Below, piece after piece: positions 34,856 through 42,695 of a stretch of 42,695 nucleotides of DNA (the stretch's first letter is position 1; every line of letters begins with the position of its first letter). Source of the stretch: Lachnospiraceae bacterium (GTDB taxonomy: Bacteria > Bacillota > Clostridia > Lachnospirales > Lachnospiraceae); the NCBI GenBank assembly GCA_017622845.1, contig JAGAQJ010000052.1:1-42695 (forward strand), in the 5' to 3' direction. A program made the position numbers and the translations under genes. The notes under the pieces were generated by a model. The model ran no database searches and was not told the DNA's origin. It was given only the letters and a program-made list of their open reading frames with translations.

Positions 34856-34957
34856 TGTTCAGTACAGCACTACGCACTTGCTGCGGAGTGCGTAAGAATG
34901 CGTAAATTGCGTTAGGCATCAAGTCACTACGAAGTGGTTTTGCATGACTTGATGCCC
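34856..34957 (+). repeat. Dispersed repeat family B, copy 2, extended by a large hairpin
   Basis: 34856-34923 matches the reverse complement of 24901-24968 at 62 of 68 bases. The copy continues into a perfect 11-bp stem, GGCATCAAGTC/GACTTGATGCC (about 34916-34957), enclosing a CACTACGAAGTG mini-hairpin. The rest of the 311-bp gap (34792-35102) has no gene; it holds AT-rich sequence and the ribosome site AAGGAGGAGG for the next gene. Confidence 0.7.
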
Positions 34958-35102
34958 GTAATTAGTATAATCCGTTTTAATTACCTATATGTTTGGTGCA
35001 GAATAAATTTTCAGTCTGCAAGGCGGAAGAATGAGGCGCAGCGAATAAAACAATACTGTTATTCTTTTTGATACAGGATTCTATAAGGAAAGGAGGAGGA
35101 TT

Positions 35103-37415
35103 ATGTTTAGAGACGATTTCGTATGGGGCGTGGCAAGCAGCGCCTACCAGATAGAAGGCAGAGACGCAGACGACGGAGTAGGAAAGTGTATCTGGGATGT
35201 CTTTGCAGAGGAAGGCAGGGTGCAGAACAGGCAGAACGCAGCCGTAGCCTGCGACCATATCCACAGGTACAGGGAGGACTTCGCCATGATGCGCCTGCTT
35301 GGAGTGAAGGCATACCGCTTTTCCCTAAGCTGGTCGCGCATTTTGCCGGAAGGCACCGGAAGGGTGAATGAGAAGGCGATTGCGCTGTACCGCGATATGA
35401 TTCAGTGTATGAAGGAAAACGGCATCGTGCCGTATATCACGATGTACCACTGGGAGCTTCCGCAGGCGCTTCAGGAGAAGGGCGGCTGGCTGAATGAAGA
35501 TATCATTGAATGGTTTGGCGAGTATGCCAGAGTGGTTGCGGAGCATTTCAGCGACCTTTCCAGGTACATTATTACGTTAAATGAGCCGCAGTGTTTTGTC
35601 GGATTAGGACATTTGAGCGGCGTTCATGCACCGGGCTTGAAATTAGAGCCGGCAAAGGTTTTCCGGATTGCGCACAATGCACTCCGCGCGCATGGAAATG
35701 CAGTAAAACAGCTTAGAAAATACGCAAAGCAGCCGATTCAAATCGGTTATGCACCGACTTGCGGCGTGGCATATCCTTACACGGACAAGCCTGAGGACAT
35801 CGAGGCTGCAAAGAGCATTTATTTTGGATTTGACCAGCCGATTGAAAACTGGACATGGAATGTGGCGTGGTTTGCCGACCCTGTATTTTTAGGGAAGTAT
35901 CCCCAAGAGGCGCTTGATAAGTACAAGGAATATCTGCCGGAGATTACGGAGGCGGATATGGAGCTGATTCACCAGCCGATTGATTTTATGGGGCAGAATA
36001 TTTACAATGGCTACTATATCAGAAGGGGTGAGGACGGAAAGCCGGAGTATGTGGACAGACCGGCAGGCTTCCCCAGGACAGCAGCGAACTGGCCGGTGAC
36101 ACCGGAGTGCCTGTATTGGGGTGCAAAATTTTTGTATGAGCGTTATCAGATGCCGATTTATATTACGGAAAACGGTATGTCGTGTCATGATATCGTATCA
36201 GCGGACGGACGTGTGCATGACAGCAATCGGATTGATTTTCTTGACAAATATTTGTCACAGCTTCAAAGGGCAAGTGATGAGGGAGCAGATATCAGAGGGT
36301 ATTTCCTGTGGACCTTTCTCGACAACTTTGAGTGGGATAAGGGATATAATGAGCGTTTCGGCATCGTATATGTGGATTTTGCGACACAGAAGCGTATCGC
36401 AAAGGATTCTGCATATTGGTACCAAAAGGTAATGGAGACAAACGGAGGTATATTGAGTATGAATAATGCAGCAGCCAATCAGGAAATTTTATACATGAAT
36501 CCCGTATTTAAGCAGATGATATGGGGCGGAAACAAGCTCCGCACGAAGTGGGGTTATGACATTCCGGGCGACAATACAGGCGAGTGCTGGGCAGTAAGCG
36601 CACATCCAAACGGAGACTGCACGATAAAGGAAGGCGCCTATGCCGGAAAATCCTTAAGCCAGCTTTGGTCGGAGGAACCGGAGCTTTTTGGAAACGCGGC
36701 AGGAGACCGATTCCCGCTTTTAATCAAAATTATTGATGCAAATGACGACCTGAGCATACAGGTGCATCCAAATGATGAATATGCAGAAAAGAACGAAAAC
36801 GGTTCTCTTGGAAAAACAGAGTGCTGGTATATTCTGGATGCTCCTGAGGGCGCTTCCCTTGTCATCGGTCATAATGCAAAGGATAAGGCAGAGCTTGAGG
36901 ATATGATTCATAACGGCAGGTGGAATGAATTTCTGCGCGAGGTTCCGGTTAAGAAGGGTGATTTTATCCAGATTGACCCCGGTACGGTTCATGCCATCAA
37001 GGGCGGCATCGAAATCCTTGAGACACAGCAGAACTCGGATATCACCTATCGCGTATATGACTACGGACGCCTTCAGAATGGAAAGCCGCGTGAGCTTCAT
37101 ATTGAAAAGAGCATTGACGTGATTACAGTTCCTGCAAAATCTGCAGAGGAAAGCGTCGTCAGCGTAAAGGAAGGCGCAAAAAATGAGAAGAATCTGCTGA
37201 TTTCATGCGATTATTATCGGGTATGGAAGCTTGACATTGATGATAAAATCAGTTTTACACAGGATTGCCCGTTCCTGATTATGAGCGTGGTTGAGGGCGA
37301 TGGACTCATCAACGGGCAGCTTATTAAGAAGGGTGACCATTTTATCCTGCCCAACGGTTTCGGCGAAGTAAATATTCAGGGTAAGCTGCAGATTATCGCG
37401 TCCAGTGCAGCATAA
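35103..37415 (+). CDS. GH1 beta-glycosidase fused to type I mannose-6-phosphate isomerase
   Basis: 770 residues in one open frame. Residues 1-448 are a complete GH1 TIM barrel: FVWGVASSAYQIEG, acid/base Glu at about 161 in TLNEP, nucleophile Glu at about 356 in YITENG, and FEWDKGYNERFG, which fits unphosphorylated substrates. Residues 453-770 are a complete class I phosphomannose isomerase: GGNKLRTKWGYDIPG, metal ligands in SIQVHPNDEYA and KTECWY, and TVHAIKGGIEILETQQNSD. The GH1 part would cleave a beta-glucoside or beta-mannoside; the ManA part converts mannose 6-phosphate to fructose 6-phosphate. I know both as separate proteins and not as a fusion. There is no frameshift, and the joint (METNGGILSMNNAAANQ) is short. 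An internal ribosome site could also yield ManA alone. Confidence 0.93.
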   Translation: MFRDDFVWGVASSAYQIEGRDADDGVGKCIWDVFAEEGRVQNRQNAAVACDHIHRYREDFAMMRLLGVKAYRFSLSWSRILPEGTGRVNEKAIALYRDMIQCMKENGIVPYITMYHWELPQALQEKGGWLNEDIIEWFGEYARVVAEHFSDLSRYIITLNEPQCFVGLGHLSGVHAPGLKLEPAKVFRIAHNALRAHGNAVKQLRKYAKQPIQIGYAPTCGVAYPYTDKPEDIEAAKSIYFGFDQPIENWTWNVAWFADPVFLGKYPQEALDKYKEYLPEITEADMELIHQPIDFMGQNIYNGYYIRRGEDGKPEYVDRPAGFPRTAANWPVTPECLYWGAKFLYERYQMPIYITENGMSCHDIVSADGRVHDSNRIDFLDKYLSQLQRASDEGADIRGYFLWTFLDNFEWDKGYNERFGIVYVDFATQKRIAKDSAYWYQKVMETNGGILSMNNAAANQEILYMNPVFKQMIWGGNKLRTKWGYDIPGDNTGECWAVSAHPNGDCTIKEGAYAGKSLSQLWSEEPELFGNAAGDRFPLLIKIIDANDDLSIQVHPNDEYAEKNENGSLGKTECWYILDAPEGASLVIGHNAKDKAELEDMIHNGRWNEFLREVPVKKGDFIQIDPGTVHAIKGGIEILETQQNSDITYRVYDYGRLQNGKPRELHIEKSIDVITVPAKSAEESVVSVKEGAKNEKNLLISCDYYRVWKLDIDDKISFTQDCPFLIMSVVEGDGLINGQLIKKGDHFILPNGFGEVNIQGKLQIIASSAA
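36444..36461 (+). promoter_or_regulatory. Internal ribosome site and start codon for a stand-alone ManA
   Basis: At the domain border GGAGGT (36444-36449) lies nine bases before an in-frame ATG (36459-36461), codon 453. The ManA domain starts right after this. It is as good a ribosome site as most in the window, so both the fusion and free ManA (about 318 residues) may be made. Confidence 0.6.
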
Positions 37416-37426
37416 TGTGTAAAAGG

Positions 37427-37976
37427 GTAACAGTTCAGCCGTATGGATATTTTAATCGGGACGAAGGTCGGCAGTCCGATACCAGGACAGGCGATTGGAC
37501 TCCGAATGCGAATTTTCTAATGGGTGATGCCAAAGTCTTTGAATGTGTCCGCGACCGGACTCTACGCGCCGTCCATGGACGCGTTTCGTCCTAAATCCGC
37601 GTCCATGCGGATTTCCGCTGATGTATCAAATCACCCATAAGAAAATGTCAGCATTCTCCGCCAGCCTGTCCCGGTATCGAACTGCCGCCCTTCTGTGTAC
37701 TGACAACTGTCCGGCTTTACGGTTTCGATGAGCAGAAAACTGCAGATAGTATCCCGTAGAATGCCCCGGTGGAGAATGGTGATATTTCCTTATACGATGA
37801 TATGCAAAGCAGGTTGGAGACGGATGCATGGATGCTGACTCGAGCCGGCTTAGGTCCTCATTAGAAAACCTTGATTCATCGTATTAGGAAATTCCCATTC
37901 GGAACCAATGGCAGCCGGAGGGATACTATCTGCTGTTTTCGTCCGGATAGGAATACATAAAAGGCTGAACTGTTAC
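37427..37976. repeat. 550-bp composite element of repeat family A (four degenerate inverted units)
   Basis: It fills the gap between GH1-ManA and the second chemoreceptor. The ends are inverted: GTAACAGTTCAGCC at 37427-37440 and its reverse complement at 37963-37976, with GGACGAA continuing the match inward. Inside, 37464-37535 is inverted at about 37620-37697 (GGCAGT(C/T)CGATACC, GGACAGGC, ATTTTCT(A/T)ATGGGTGAT). In turn 37731-37805 is inverted at about 37865-37945 (GCAGATAGTATCCC, ATTTCCT(A/T)ATACGATGA). No frame of useful length or ribosome site is seen, so it is noncoding. Confidence 0.75.
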
Positions 37977-38097
37977 GTAAAATGTGCGAAAAATGAAAAA
38001 ATACAGTGAATATTCCGGCGAGTTGTGATATGCTATTATAATAGCAGTTTGTGTCATGCAGGCTGCAGTGACTTGCAAGGAAAGGAATGTGAAACGG

Positions 38098-39576
38098 ATG
38101 GAGAACAAAGCAATGTCAGAAACCGGCAGAAATAACCGGGTTTCTATGATTATGCATGCAGTGGTTGCAGGAGTAATGCTTATATTCTACCTGCTGCAGC
38201 TTTCAAGCGGACTCAGAAGCGGAGGACTTGTACTCATTGACATTCTCTTAGGACTGGGACCTGTTGCGGCAGAACTGTATTTTTGGCGCAGAAACCATGA
38301 TGCTGCAATGATTAAGCATCTTGTGGCAATAGGGTTTGCCGTATTTTATACATATTCCCTGTTCACCACGATTAACAGCCTGGTATTTGTACTGGTTATT
38401 CCGATGATAATGGTGGTATCGGTATATAATGACACGAAATATTCTGTGGAAATCAATATAGGAACAGTAGTTCTGAGCATCATAGCTCCGATATACTGGT
38501 CAAAAACAGGAATGCAGGGTTACGACACACAGGACAATATGATTCTGCAGATCGTGATTATGCTGCTGACAGCGGTAGCATCCTATCTGACCTCAAAAAT
38601 TCTGCGCCAGAACAACAAACAGAAGATAGATGCGGCGCTGGAGGCGCAGAATCATGCAGAAACAGTGCTTAAGGACCTGGTATTGATGTCTGAGAAAATG
38701 CACGAGGGCATAAAGGAAATTTATGAGGACCTGTATAAGCTCAATACTGCGTCGCAGACCACAAGAGAGGCAATGCAGCAGCTCTCAAAGGGAGCTGCAG
38801 ACACGGCGGATGCAGTGCAGAAGCAGACCTTCCAGACAGAGGAGATTCAGAATAAGGTCAATATGGTTACCGATGCGGCAGAAGGCATTGCCGAAAGCAT
38901 GCAGAAAACAGTGCAGGTGCTTGACACAGGAAATAAAGATGTGGAAATACTTGTCAGACAGGTAGAAGCATCAGTGCAAAACGGAGCGCAGGTAGCTGAG
39001 AAGCTTCAAAATCTGGATCAGAATGTGGAAGAAATGCATTCGATTGTAAAGCTGATCAGCGGCATTGCCAACCAGACAAGCATGCTTGCCCTGAATGCGA
39101 GCATCGAGGCGGCAAGAGCAGGCGAACAGGGAAAAGGCTTTGCAGTGGTAGCCTCACAGGTTACGGGAATGGCGGCACAGACCAAGGATGCCACAGCCCG
39201 GATTTCAGATATGATTGACCATGTATCAACAGCAATTATGGAGGTCGTACAGGTAATCCATCAGATGCTTGAGGGCATTCATGAGGAGAAGCAGTCCACA
39301 ACGAATACAGCGGAAAGCTTTGAAAACATTCAGAAGAATACAGCGGCGGTTCAGCAGAATGTAGAGAGTCTGGCGCGCAGCATCGGGGAGCTTAAGGAGG
39401 CCAATGCGATGATTGTGGAATCCATTCAAACGATTTCGGCAGTTTCCGAAGAGGTTTCCGCCCATGCGAACAATACGGCAGAGGCAGAGGAGAGCAATGC
39501 AGTCACAATTAACCAGATTGATGCCAAGATGGGAGACCTGATACAATATATTAAAAGTAATAAAAAGGTATGTTAA
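38098..39576 (+). CDS. Methyl-accepting chemotaxis-type protein with six membrane helices
   Basis: 492 residues from ATG 38098 (AAGGAAAGG upstream; the frame opens 14 codons earlier at 38056). Six hydrophobic segments fill residues about 15-180 (for example [55 protein letters not shown]), with almost no extracellular loop domain and no clear HAMP. A coiled-coil signalling domain follows (about 200-492), with the hallmark [20 protein letters not shown] at about 331-350. Such receptors sense membrane, redox or small-molecule signals through the membrane part. It lies just beyond the mannan locus, opposite the CBM-like receptor. Whether it takes part in mannan sensing is unknown. It is separated from GH1-ManA by the 550-bp repeat, so it is probably transcribed separately. 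Confidence 0.92.
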   Translation: MENKAMSETGRNNRVSMIMHAVVAGVMLIFYLLQLSSGLRSGGLVLIDILLGLGPVAAELYFWRRNHDAAMIKHLVAIGFAVFYTYSLFTTINSLVFVLVIPMIMVVSVYNDTKYSVEINIGTVVLSIIAPIYWSKTGMQGYDTQDNMILQIVIMLLTAVASYLTSKILRQNNKQKIDAALEAQNHAETVLKDLVLMSEKMHEGIKEIYEDLYKLNTASQTTREAMQQLSKGAADTADAVQKQTFQTEEIQNKVNMVTDAAEGIAESMQKTVQVLDTGNKDVEILVRQVEASVQNGAQVAEKLQNLDQNVEEMHSIVKLISGIANQTSMLALNASIEAARAGEQGKGFAVVASQVTGMAAQTKDATARISDMIDHVSTAIMEVVQVIHQMLEGIHEEKQSTTNTAESFENIQKNTAAVQQNVESLARSIGELKEANAMIVESIQTISAVSEEVSAHANNTAEAEESNAVTINQIDAKMGDLIQYIKSNKKVC

Positions 39577-39580
39577 AAAA

Positions 39581-39609
39581 TTGACATTTATTCTTAATAG
39601 GGATATACT
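39581..39609 (+). promoter_or_regulatory. Strong sigma-A-type promoter for fructose-bisphosphate aldolase
   Basis: TTGACA (39581-39586), 17 bases, TATACT (39604-39609): perfect -35 box, perfect spacing and a five-of-six -10 box. It suits a highly expressed glycolytic gene. Confidence 0.85.
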
Positions 39610-39698
39610 AAACATGTCGGAGGGGCGGAGCAATTCGGTCACGTCCTGGAATACGACAATTAACCGGAAAAATTTATGAATTACGGAGGTTTGGATTT

Positions 39699-40562
39699 AT
39701 GTTAGTATCAGCTACAGAAATGCTTAAAAAAGCAAAAGAAGGTCACTATGCAGTGGGTCAGTTCAACATCAACAACCTTGAGTGGACAAAGGCTATTTTG
39801 CAGACAGCCCAGGAGTTAAACAGCCCTGTTATCCTTGGCGTATCCGAAGGTGCCGGCAAATACATGACAGGCTTTAATACAGTAGCAGCTATGGTTAAGG
39901 CAATGGACAAGGACCTTGGAATCACAGTTCCCGTAGCGCTTCACTTAGACCATGGTACTTATGACGGATGCTACAAGTGCATCAAGGCAGGCTTCACTTC
40001 TATCATGTTTGACGGTTCTCACTATGCAATTGAGGAGAACATTGAGAAGACAAAGGAGCTTGTAGCAGTAGCTCACGGCATGGGAATGTCTATCGAAGCT
40101 GAGGTAGGCTCTATCGGCGGCGAGGAAGACGGCGTTGTAGGTATGGGCGAATGCGCAGACCCTGCAGAGTGCAAGGCAATTGCAGATTTAGGCGTTGACA
40201 TGCTTGCAGCAGGCATTGGCAACATTCACGGAAAATATCCTGCAAACTGGGCAGGCTTAAGCTTTGAGACATTAGATGCTATTCAGCAGAAGACAGGTGT
40301 TATGCCATTAGTTCTTCACGGCGGTACAGGTATTCCTGAGGATATGATTAAGAAGGCAATCTCACTCGGCGTTGCAAAGATTAACGTAAATACAGAGTGC
40401 CAGCTTGCATTCCAGGAAGCCACACGTAAGTATGTAGAGGCAGGTAAGGACTTAGAGGGTAAGGGCTTTGATCCCCGTAAGCTTCTTGCTCCGGGCGCTG
40501 AGGCAATCAAAGCGACAGTTAAGACAAAGATGGAATTATTTGGTTCTGTTGGCAAGGCATAA
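39699..40562 (+). CDS. fba: Class II fructose-bisphosphate aldolase
   Basis: 287 residues, full length. It splits fructose 1,6-bisphosphate into dihydroxyacetone phosphate and glyceraldehyde 3-phosphate, using zinc. Visible family blocks are VGQFNINNLEWTKAI, VALHLDHGTYDGC with zinc-binding His and Asp, IEAEVGSIGGEEDGV, GIGNIHGKYP, LVLHGGTGIPEDMIKKAI and KINVNTECQLAF. ACGGAGG lies eight bases upstream. Codon use is strongly biased to common codons, unlike most of its neighbours, which fits high expression. It forms its own unit with a strong promoter and terminator. It works downstream of the fructose 6-phosphate made by the mannan pathway but is a general glycolytic enzyme, so its location may be coincidental. 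Confidence 0.96.
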   Translation: MLVSATEMLKKAKEGHYAVGQFNINNLEWTKAILQTAQELNSPVILGVSEGAGKYMTGFNTVAAMVKAMDKDLGITVPVALHLDHGTYDGCYKCIKAGFTSIMFDGSHYAIEENIEKTKELVAVAHGMGMSIEAEVGSIGGEEDGVVGMGECADPAECKAIADLGVDMLAAGIGNIHGKYPANWAGLSFETLDAIQQKTGVMPLVLHGGTGIPEDMIKKAISLGVAKINVNTECQLAFQEATRKYVEAGKDLEGKGFDPRKLLAPGAEAIKATVKTKMELFGSVGKA

Positions 40563-40598
40563 ATCGGACTTACTTGTATATAAAAATGATATTCAATT

Positions 40599-40634
40599 AA
40601 AAATCGCTGCCACCTTTCAGTGGCAGCGATTTTT
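40599..40634. terminator. Bidirectional terminator between aldolase and CTP synthase
   Basis: Perfect 15-bp stem AAAAATCGCTGCCAC/GTGGCAGCGATTTTT with loop CTTTCA. The T run on each strand can end both convergent genes. Confidence 0.95.
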
Positions 40635-40655
40635 ATGCTGTCTCATACGAAACGA

Positions 40656-42263
40656 TTAACTGTTTTTGTAGGCGATTGCTGCTGCAATCAGTCCGCGGAA
40701 CAACGGATGCGGTCTGTTTGGCCGGCTCTTAAGCTCAGGATGAGCCTGCGTAGCAAGGAAAAACGGATGAGACGGAATCTCAATCATCTCAACAATGCGT
40801 CCGTCAGGAGAGAGCCCGGACAGCAGCATGCCCTTTTCAGTGAGAACTGCACGGTAATCATTATTTACCTCATAGCGGTGTCTGTGGCGCTCATGGATTA
40901 TCTCGCTGCCATAGAGCTTGTATGCTTTGGAGGATGTGTCAAGATGACACTCATAGGAACCAAGCCTTAAAGTACCGCCGATATCCTCTACACCATTCTG
41001 GTCCGGCATCAGTGCAATGACCGGGTGCGTCGTGTTGGGATTCAGCTCGATGCTGTGTGCATCATTGCAGCCTGCAACATTTCTGACATATTCCACAATC
41101 GAAAGCTGCATGCCAAGACATAATCCGAGGAACGGAATGTTGTTTTCGCGTGCATAGCGGATGGAATCAATCATGCCTTCAATACCACGGTCGCCGAATC
41201 CGCCGGGAACGAGGATACCATCGACATCCTTCAAGGTTTCCGCTACATTGTCAGCATTGACAAGCTCGGAATCCACCCATTTAATGTTGACTGTTGCATG
41301 CTGCGGAATCCCGCCGTGTTTTAATGCCTCAACAACACTGATGTAGGCATCATGAAGCTGTGTGTACTTTCCGACAAGGGCAATCGTGACCTCCTGTGTG
41401 GGAGTCTTCAGGTCGTCAACCATTTTTGTCCACTCTGCAAGGTCAGGGGTAGGACAGTCAAGGTGCAGACATTCACAGGCAACTTCTGCAAGATGCTCCT
41501 TCTCCATTGCAAGCGGAGCCTCATAGAGGTATTCCACATCAAGGTTTTGAAGGACATGTGAGTTTGGCACATTACAGAAAAGTGCAATCTTATCCTTTAA
41601 GCCCTGATTGAGTTCATGCTCACTTCTGCATACGATGATATCAGGCTGGATACCCATTCCCTGAAGCTCCTTAACGCTTGCCTGAGTCGGTTTGGTCTTC
41701 ATTTCCTGAGAGGCGCTCAGATAAGGAATCAGGGTGACATGAATCAGGATAGCATTTTCGTGCCCGACCTCATGCTGGAACTGACGGATAGACTCCAAAA
41801 AGGGCTGGCTTTCAATATCACCTACCGTACCGCCGACCTCAATGATGGCGATACGCATGTCGGGGTCTGTGAAATTTCTATAGAAACGGCTCTTTATTTC
41901 ATTTGTGATGTGCGGAATGACCTGAACGGTACCTCCGCCGTAATCACCGCGGCGTTCTTTTTGAAGAACAGTCCAATATACTTTACCGGTCGTTACATTG
42001 GAATTTTTGTCAAGGCTTTCATCAATAAAACGCTCATAATGACCTAAATCAAGGTCTGTTTCAGCGCCATCGTCTGTGACAAAAACTTCTCCGTGCTGGA
42101 TGGGGTTCATGGTACCCGGGTCAATATTGATATAGGGGTCAAACTTCTGCATGGTTACTTTATAGCCCCTTGCTTTTAGAAGTCGTCCAAGTGAAGCGGC
42201 TGTAATTCCCTTTCCAAGACCGGAAACAACACCGCCGGTTACAAATACATACTTAACTGGCAT
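40656..42263 (-). CDS. pyrG: CTP synthase
   Basis: 535 residues from ATG 42263-42261, the normal length. It makes CTP from UTP, ATP and glutamine. The N-terminal synthetase domain opens [20 protein letters not shown] with the P-loop-like [10 protein letters not shown], then [20 protein letters not shown] and [16 protein letters not shown]. The C-terminal class I glutamine amidotransferase domain has [17 protein letters not shown] with the nucleophile Cys, and [10 protein letters not shown] with the catalytic His and Glu. A TTG at 42293 would add ten residues that do not fit the family. The ribosome site (AGGAAAGGAATTCGTAAGG) is spread out. It is convergent with aldolase. Confidence 0.97.
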   Translation of the reverse strand: MPVKYVFVTGGVVSGLGKGITAASLGRLLKARGYKVTMQKFDPYINIDPGTMNPIQHGEVFVTDDGAETDLDLGHYERFIDESLDKNSNVTTGKVYWTVLQKERRGDYGGGTVQVIPHITNEIKSRFYRNFTDPDMRIAIIEVGGTVGDIESQPFLESIRQFQHEVGHENAILIHVTLIPYLSASQEMKTKPTQASVKELQGMGIQPDIIVCRSEHELNQGLKDKIALFCNVPNSHVLQNLDVEYLYEAPLAMEKEHLAEVACECLHLDCPTPDLAEWTKMVDDLKTPTQEVTIALVGKYTQLHDAYISVVEALKHGGIPQHATVNIKWVDSELVNADNVAETLKDVDGILVPGGFGDRGIEGMIDSIRYARENNIPFLGLCLGMQLSIVEYVRNVAGCNDAHSIELNPNTTHPVIALMPDQNGVEDIGGTLRLGSYECHLDTSSKAYKLYGSEIIHERHRHRYEVNNDYRAVLTEKGMLLSGLSPDGRIVEMIEIPSHPFFLATQAHPELKSRPNRPHPLFRGLIAAAIAYKNS

Positions 42264-42317
42264 AACCTTACGAATTCCTTTCCTCTTAATCAATTACTAG
42301 ATATCAAACATCTTCCT

Positions 42318-42369
42318 ATTATACAACGACCTCTTGGGAAAAATCTATACTTTTTTGTTTTTTTGTCAA
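42318..42369 (-). promoter_or_regulatory. pyrG: Candidate promoter region of pyrG
   Basis: On the minus strand there is a perfect TTGACA (42369-42364) with only a weak -10 (TAGATT) 16 bases on, and a perfect TATAAT (42323-42318) with no good -35. One of these, or both, drives pyrG. The initial transcript does not show the GGG start used for CTP-sensitive reiterative transcription in Bacillus. Confidence 0.4.
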
Positions 42370-42378
42370 ATAAATTGC

Positions 42379-42430
42379 AACAGTTCAGCCATGCAGTTGG
42401 TTTCAAGCAGGACTGCCGACCTTCTGTGCA
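42379..42430 (+). repeat. Dispersed repeat family A, partial copy
   Basis: AACAGTTCAGCC (42379-42390) matches the end of the 550-bp element at 37429-37440. GACTGCCGACCTTCTGTGCA (42411-42430) matches the reverse complement around 17678-17697 at 18 of 20 bases. The copy lies between pyrG and the IS end and is noncoding. Confidence 0.65.
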
Positions 42431-42472
42431 TTAATAATACTTGTTATTTATTTCAAAATTATCATTATTAAT

Positions 42473-42695
42473 CCTGAATTATTCACCATTGTTGGGTGAA
42501 AGTGGCTACAATCCATATAGCTACTGTATTTAAGCTATCTATTGCATTTCACCTGTTAAGTGAATAAAAAAGAGCATCCAGTTGTGATAAAATTAAGGTG
42601 TTCAATGTCTTAATAATCACACAAAGGAGCTCTTTATGGATATTTTAAACACCTTAACACTTAAAAGCAATAGACAGATTAAAATAAATTTTGAC
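42473..42695 (+). mobile_element. Left end of an insertion sequence, IS1380-like
   Basis: The end appears to start at CCTGAATTATTCACC (42473), which resembles IS1380-family terminal repeats. About 160 bp of leader then precedes the transposase start. Only one end is in the window, so the terminal repeat and target duplication cannot be checked. Confidence 0.6.
42636..42695 (+). CDS. Transposase N-terminus (partial), IS1380-like
   Basis: ATG 42636 has AAGGAGC nine bases upstream. The 20 visible residues read MDILNTLTLKSNRQIKINFD, which resembles the start of IS1380-type transposases in Firmicutes, where SNRQIKINFDGG is followed by an SSDAG box. The frame runs off the window edge. The family call rests on this short stretch and on the terminal sequence at 42473, so it is moderate. 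The gene is transcribed away from pyrG. Confidence 0.65.
   Translation, partial: MDILNTLTLKSNRQIKINFD

Noticed and set aside
36400-36480. The GH1-ManA joint as a possible sequencing or assembly error
   Set aside because: The frame is continuous with no homopolymer at the joint and both domains are complete; it is kept as real, with read-level confirmation listed as a check.
1-42695. CRISPR arrays, tRNA or rRNA genes
   Set aside because: No regularly spaced repeat array, tRNA cloverleaf or rRNA stretch was seen by inspection; a tRNAscan or CRISPR finder run was not possible.

Overview
The window looks like chromosome of a gut Firmicute of the family Lachnospiraceae, close to Roseburia/Agathobacter. 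The reasons are a cytoplasmic beta-mannan phosphorolysis locus with the same gene set as the Roseburia intestinalis mannan locus, strong AGGAGG-type ribosome sites, a low-to-medium GC core and a DUF6465-like protein. This is inferred from gene content; no 16S or marker tree was available.

Region 1 (1-8.4 kb) is a visibly AT-richer defence island. It holds an unrecognised 209-residue protein, an XRE/ImmA-IrrE regulator-protease, a DUF1016 (YhcG-type) nuclease and a complete type III restriction-modification pair (Res then Mod), followed by the decayed remains of an SMEK-domain gene. Region 2 (8.4-10.1 kb) is a scar: a small cysteine-containing protein, a 172-bp nested palindrome, and broken pieces of a TPR-like regulator, a tyrosine integrase, a response-regulator DNA-binding domain and a two-helix membrane protein. 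The integrase piece suggests the island arrived on a mobile element.

Region 3 (10.1-17.6 kb) is housekeeping and signalling: an HD-GYP phosphodiesterase and a divergent NUDIX hydrolase, an ECF sigma factor with an RsiV-like anti-sigma factor behind a clear ECF-type promoter, a DUF6465-like small protein with a structured leader, a LacI regulator, a DegV protein and an aldose-1-epimerase-like protein.

Region 4 (17.8-39.6 kb) is a beta-(galacto)(gluco)mannan oligosaccharide locus bracketed by two chemoreceptors. In order it has a chemoreceptor with a carbohydrate-binding-module-like insert in its extracellular part, GH36 alpha-galactosidase, LacI, a convergent AraC, a sugar-binding lipoprotein, two ABC permeases, a mannobiose/cellobiose 2-epimerase, GH130 (mannosylglucose phosphorylase type), a CE17-like acetylesterase, GH130 (mannooligosaccharide phosphorylase type), a CE2-like acetylesterase, and a GH1 glycosidase fused to mannose-6-phosphate isomerase. 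The inferred flow is: oligosaccharides are imported; acetyl and galactosyl groups are removed inside the cell; mannobiose is epimerised to mannosylglucose; two phosphorylases release mannose 1-phosphate; a phosphomannomutase encoded elsewhere makes mannose 6-phosphate; and the ManA domain makes fructose 6-phosphate. No endo-mannanase, GH113, phosphomannomutase or ABC ATPase is present in the window.

Region 5 (39.6 kb to the end) holds class II fructose-bisphosphate aldolase, convergent CTP synthase, and the left end of an IS that looks like IS1380. Several intergenic gaps carry members of two dispersed repeat families that no gene explains. The strongest leads are the carbohydrate-binding-like chemoreceptor, the GH1-ManA fusion with an internal ribosome site, and the repeat families.
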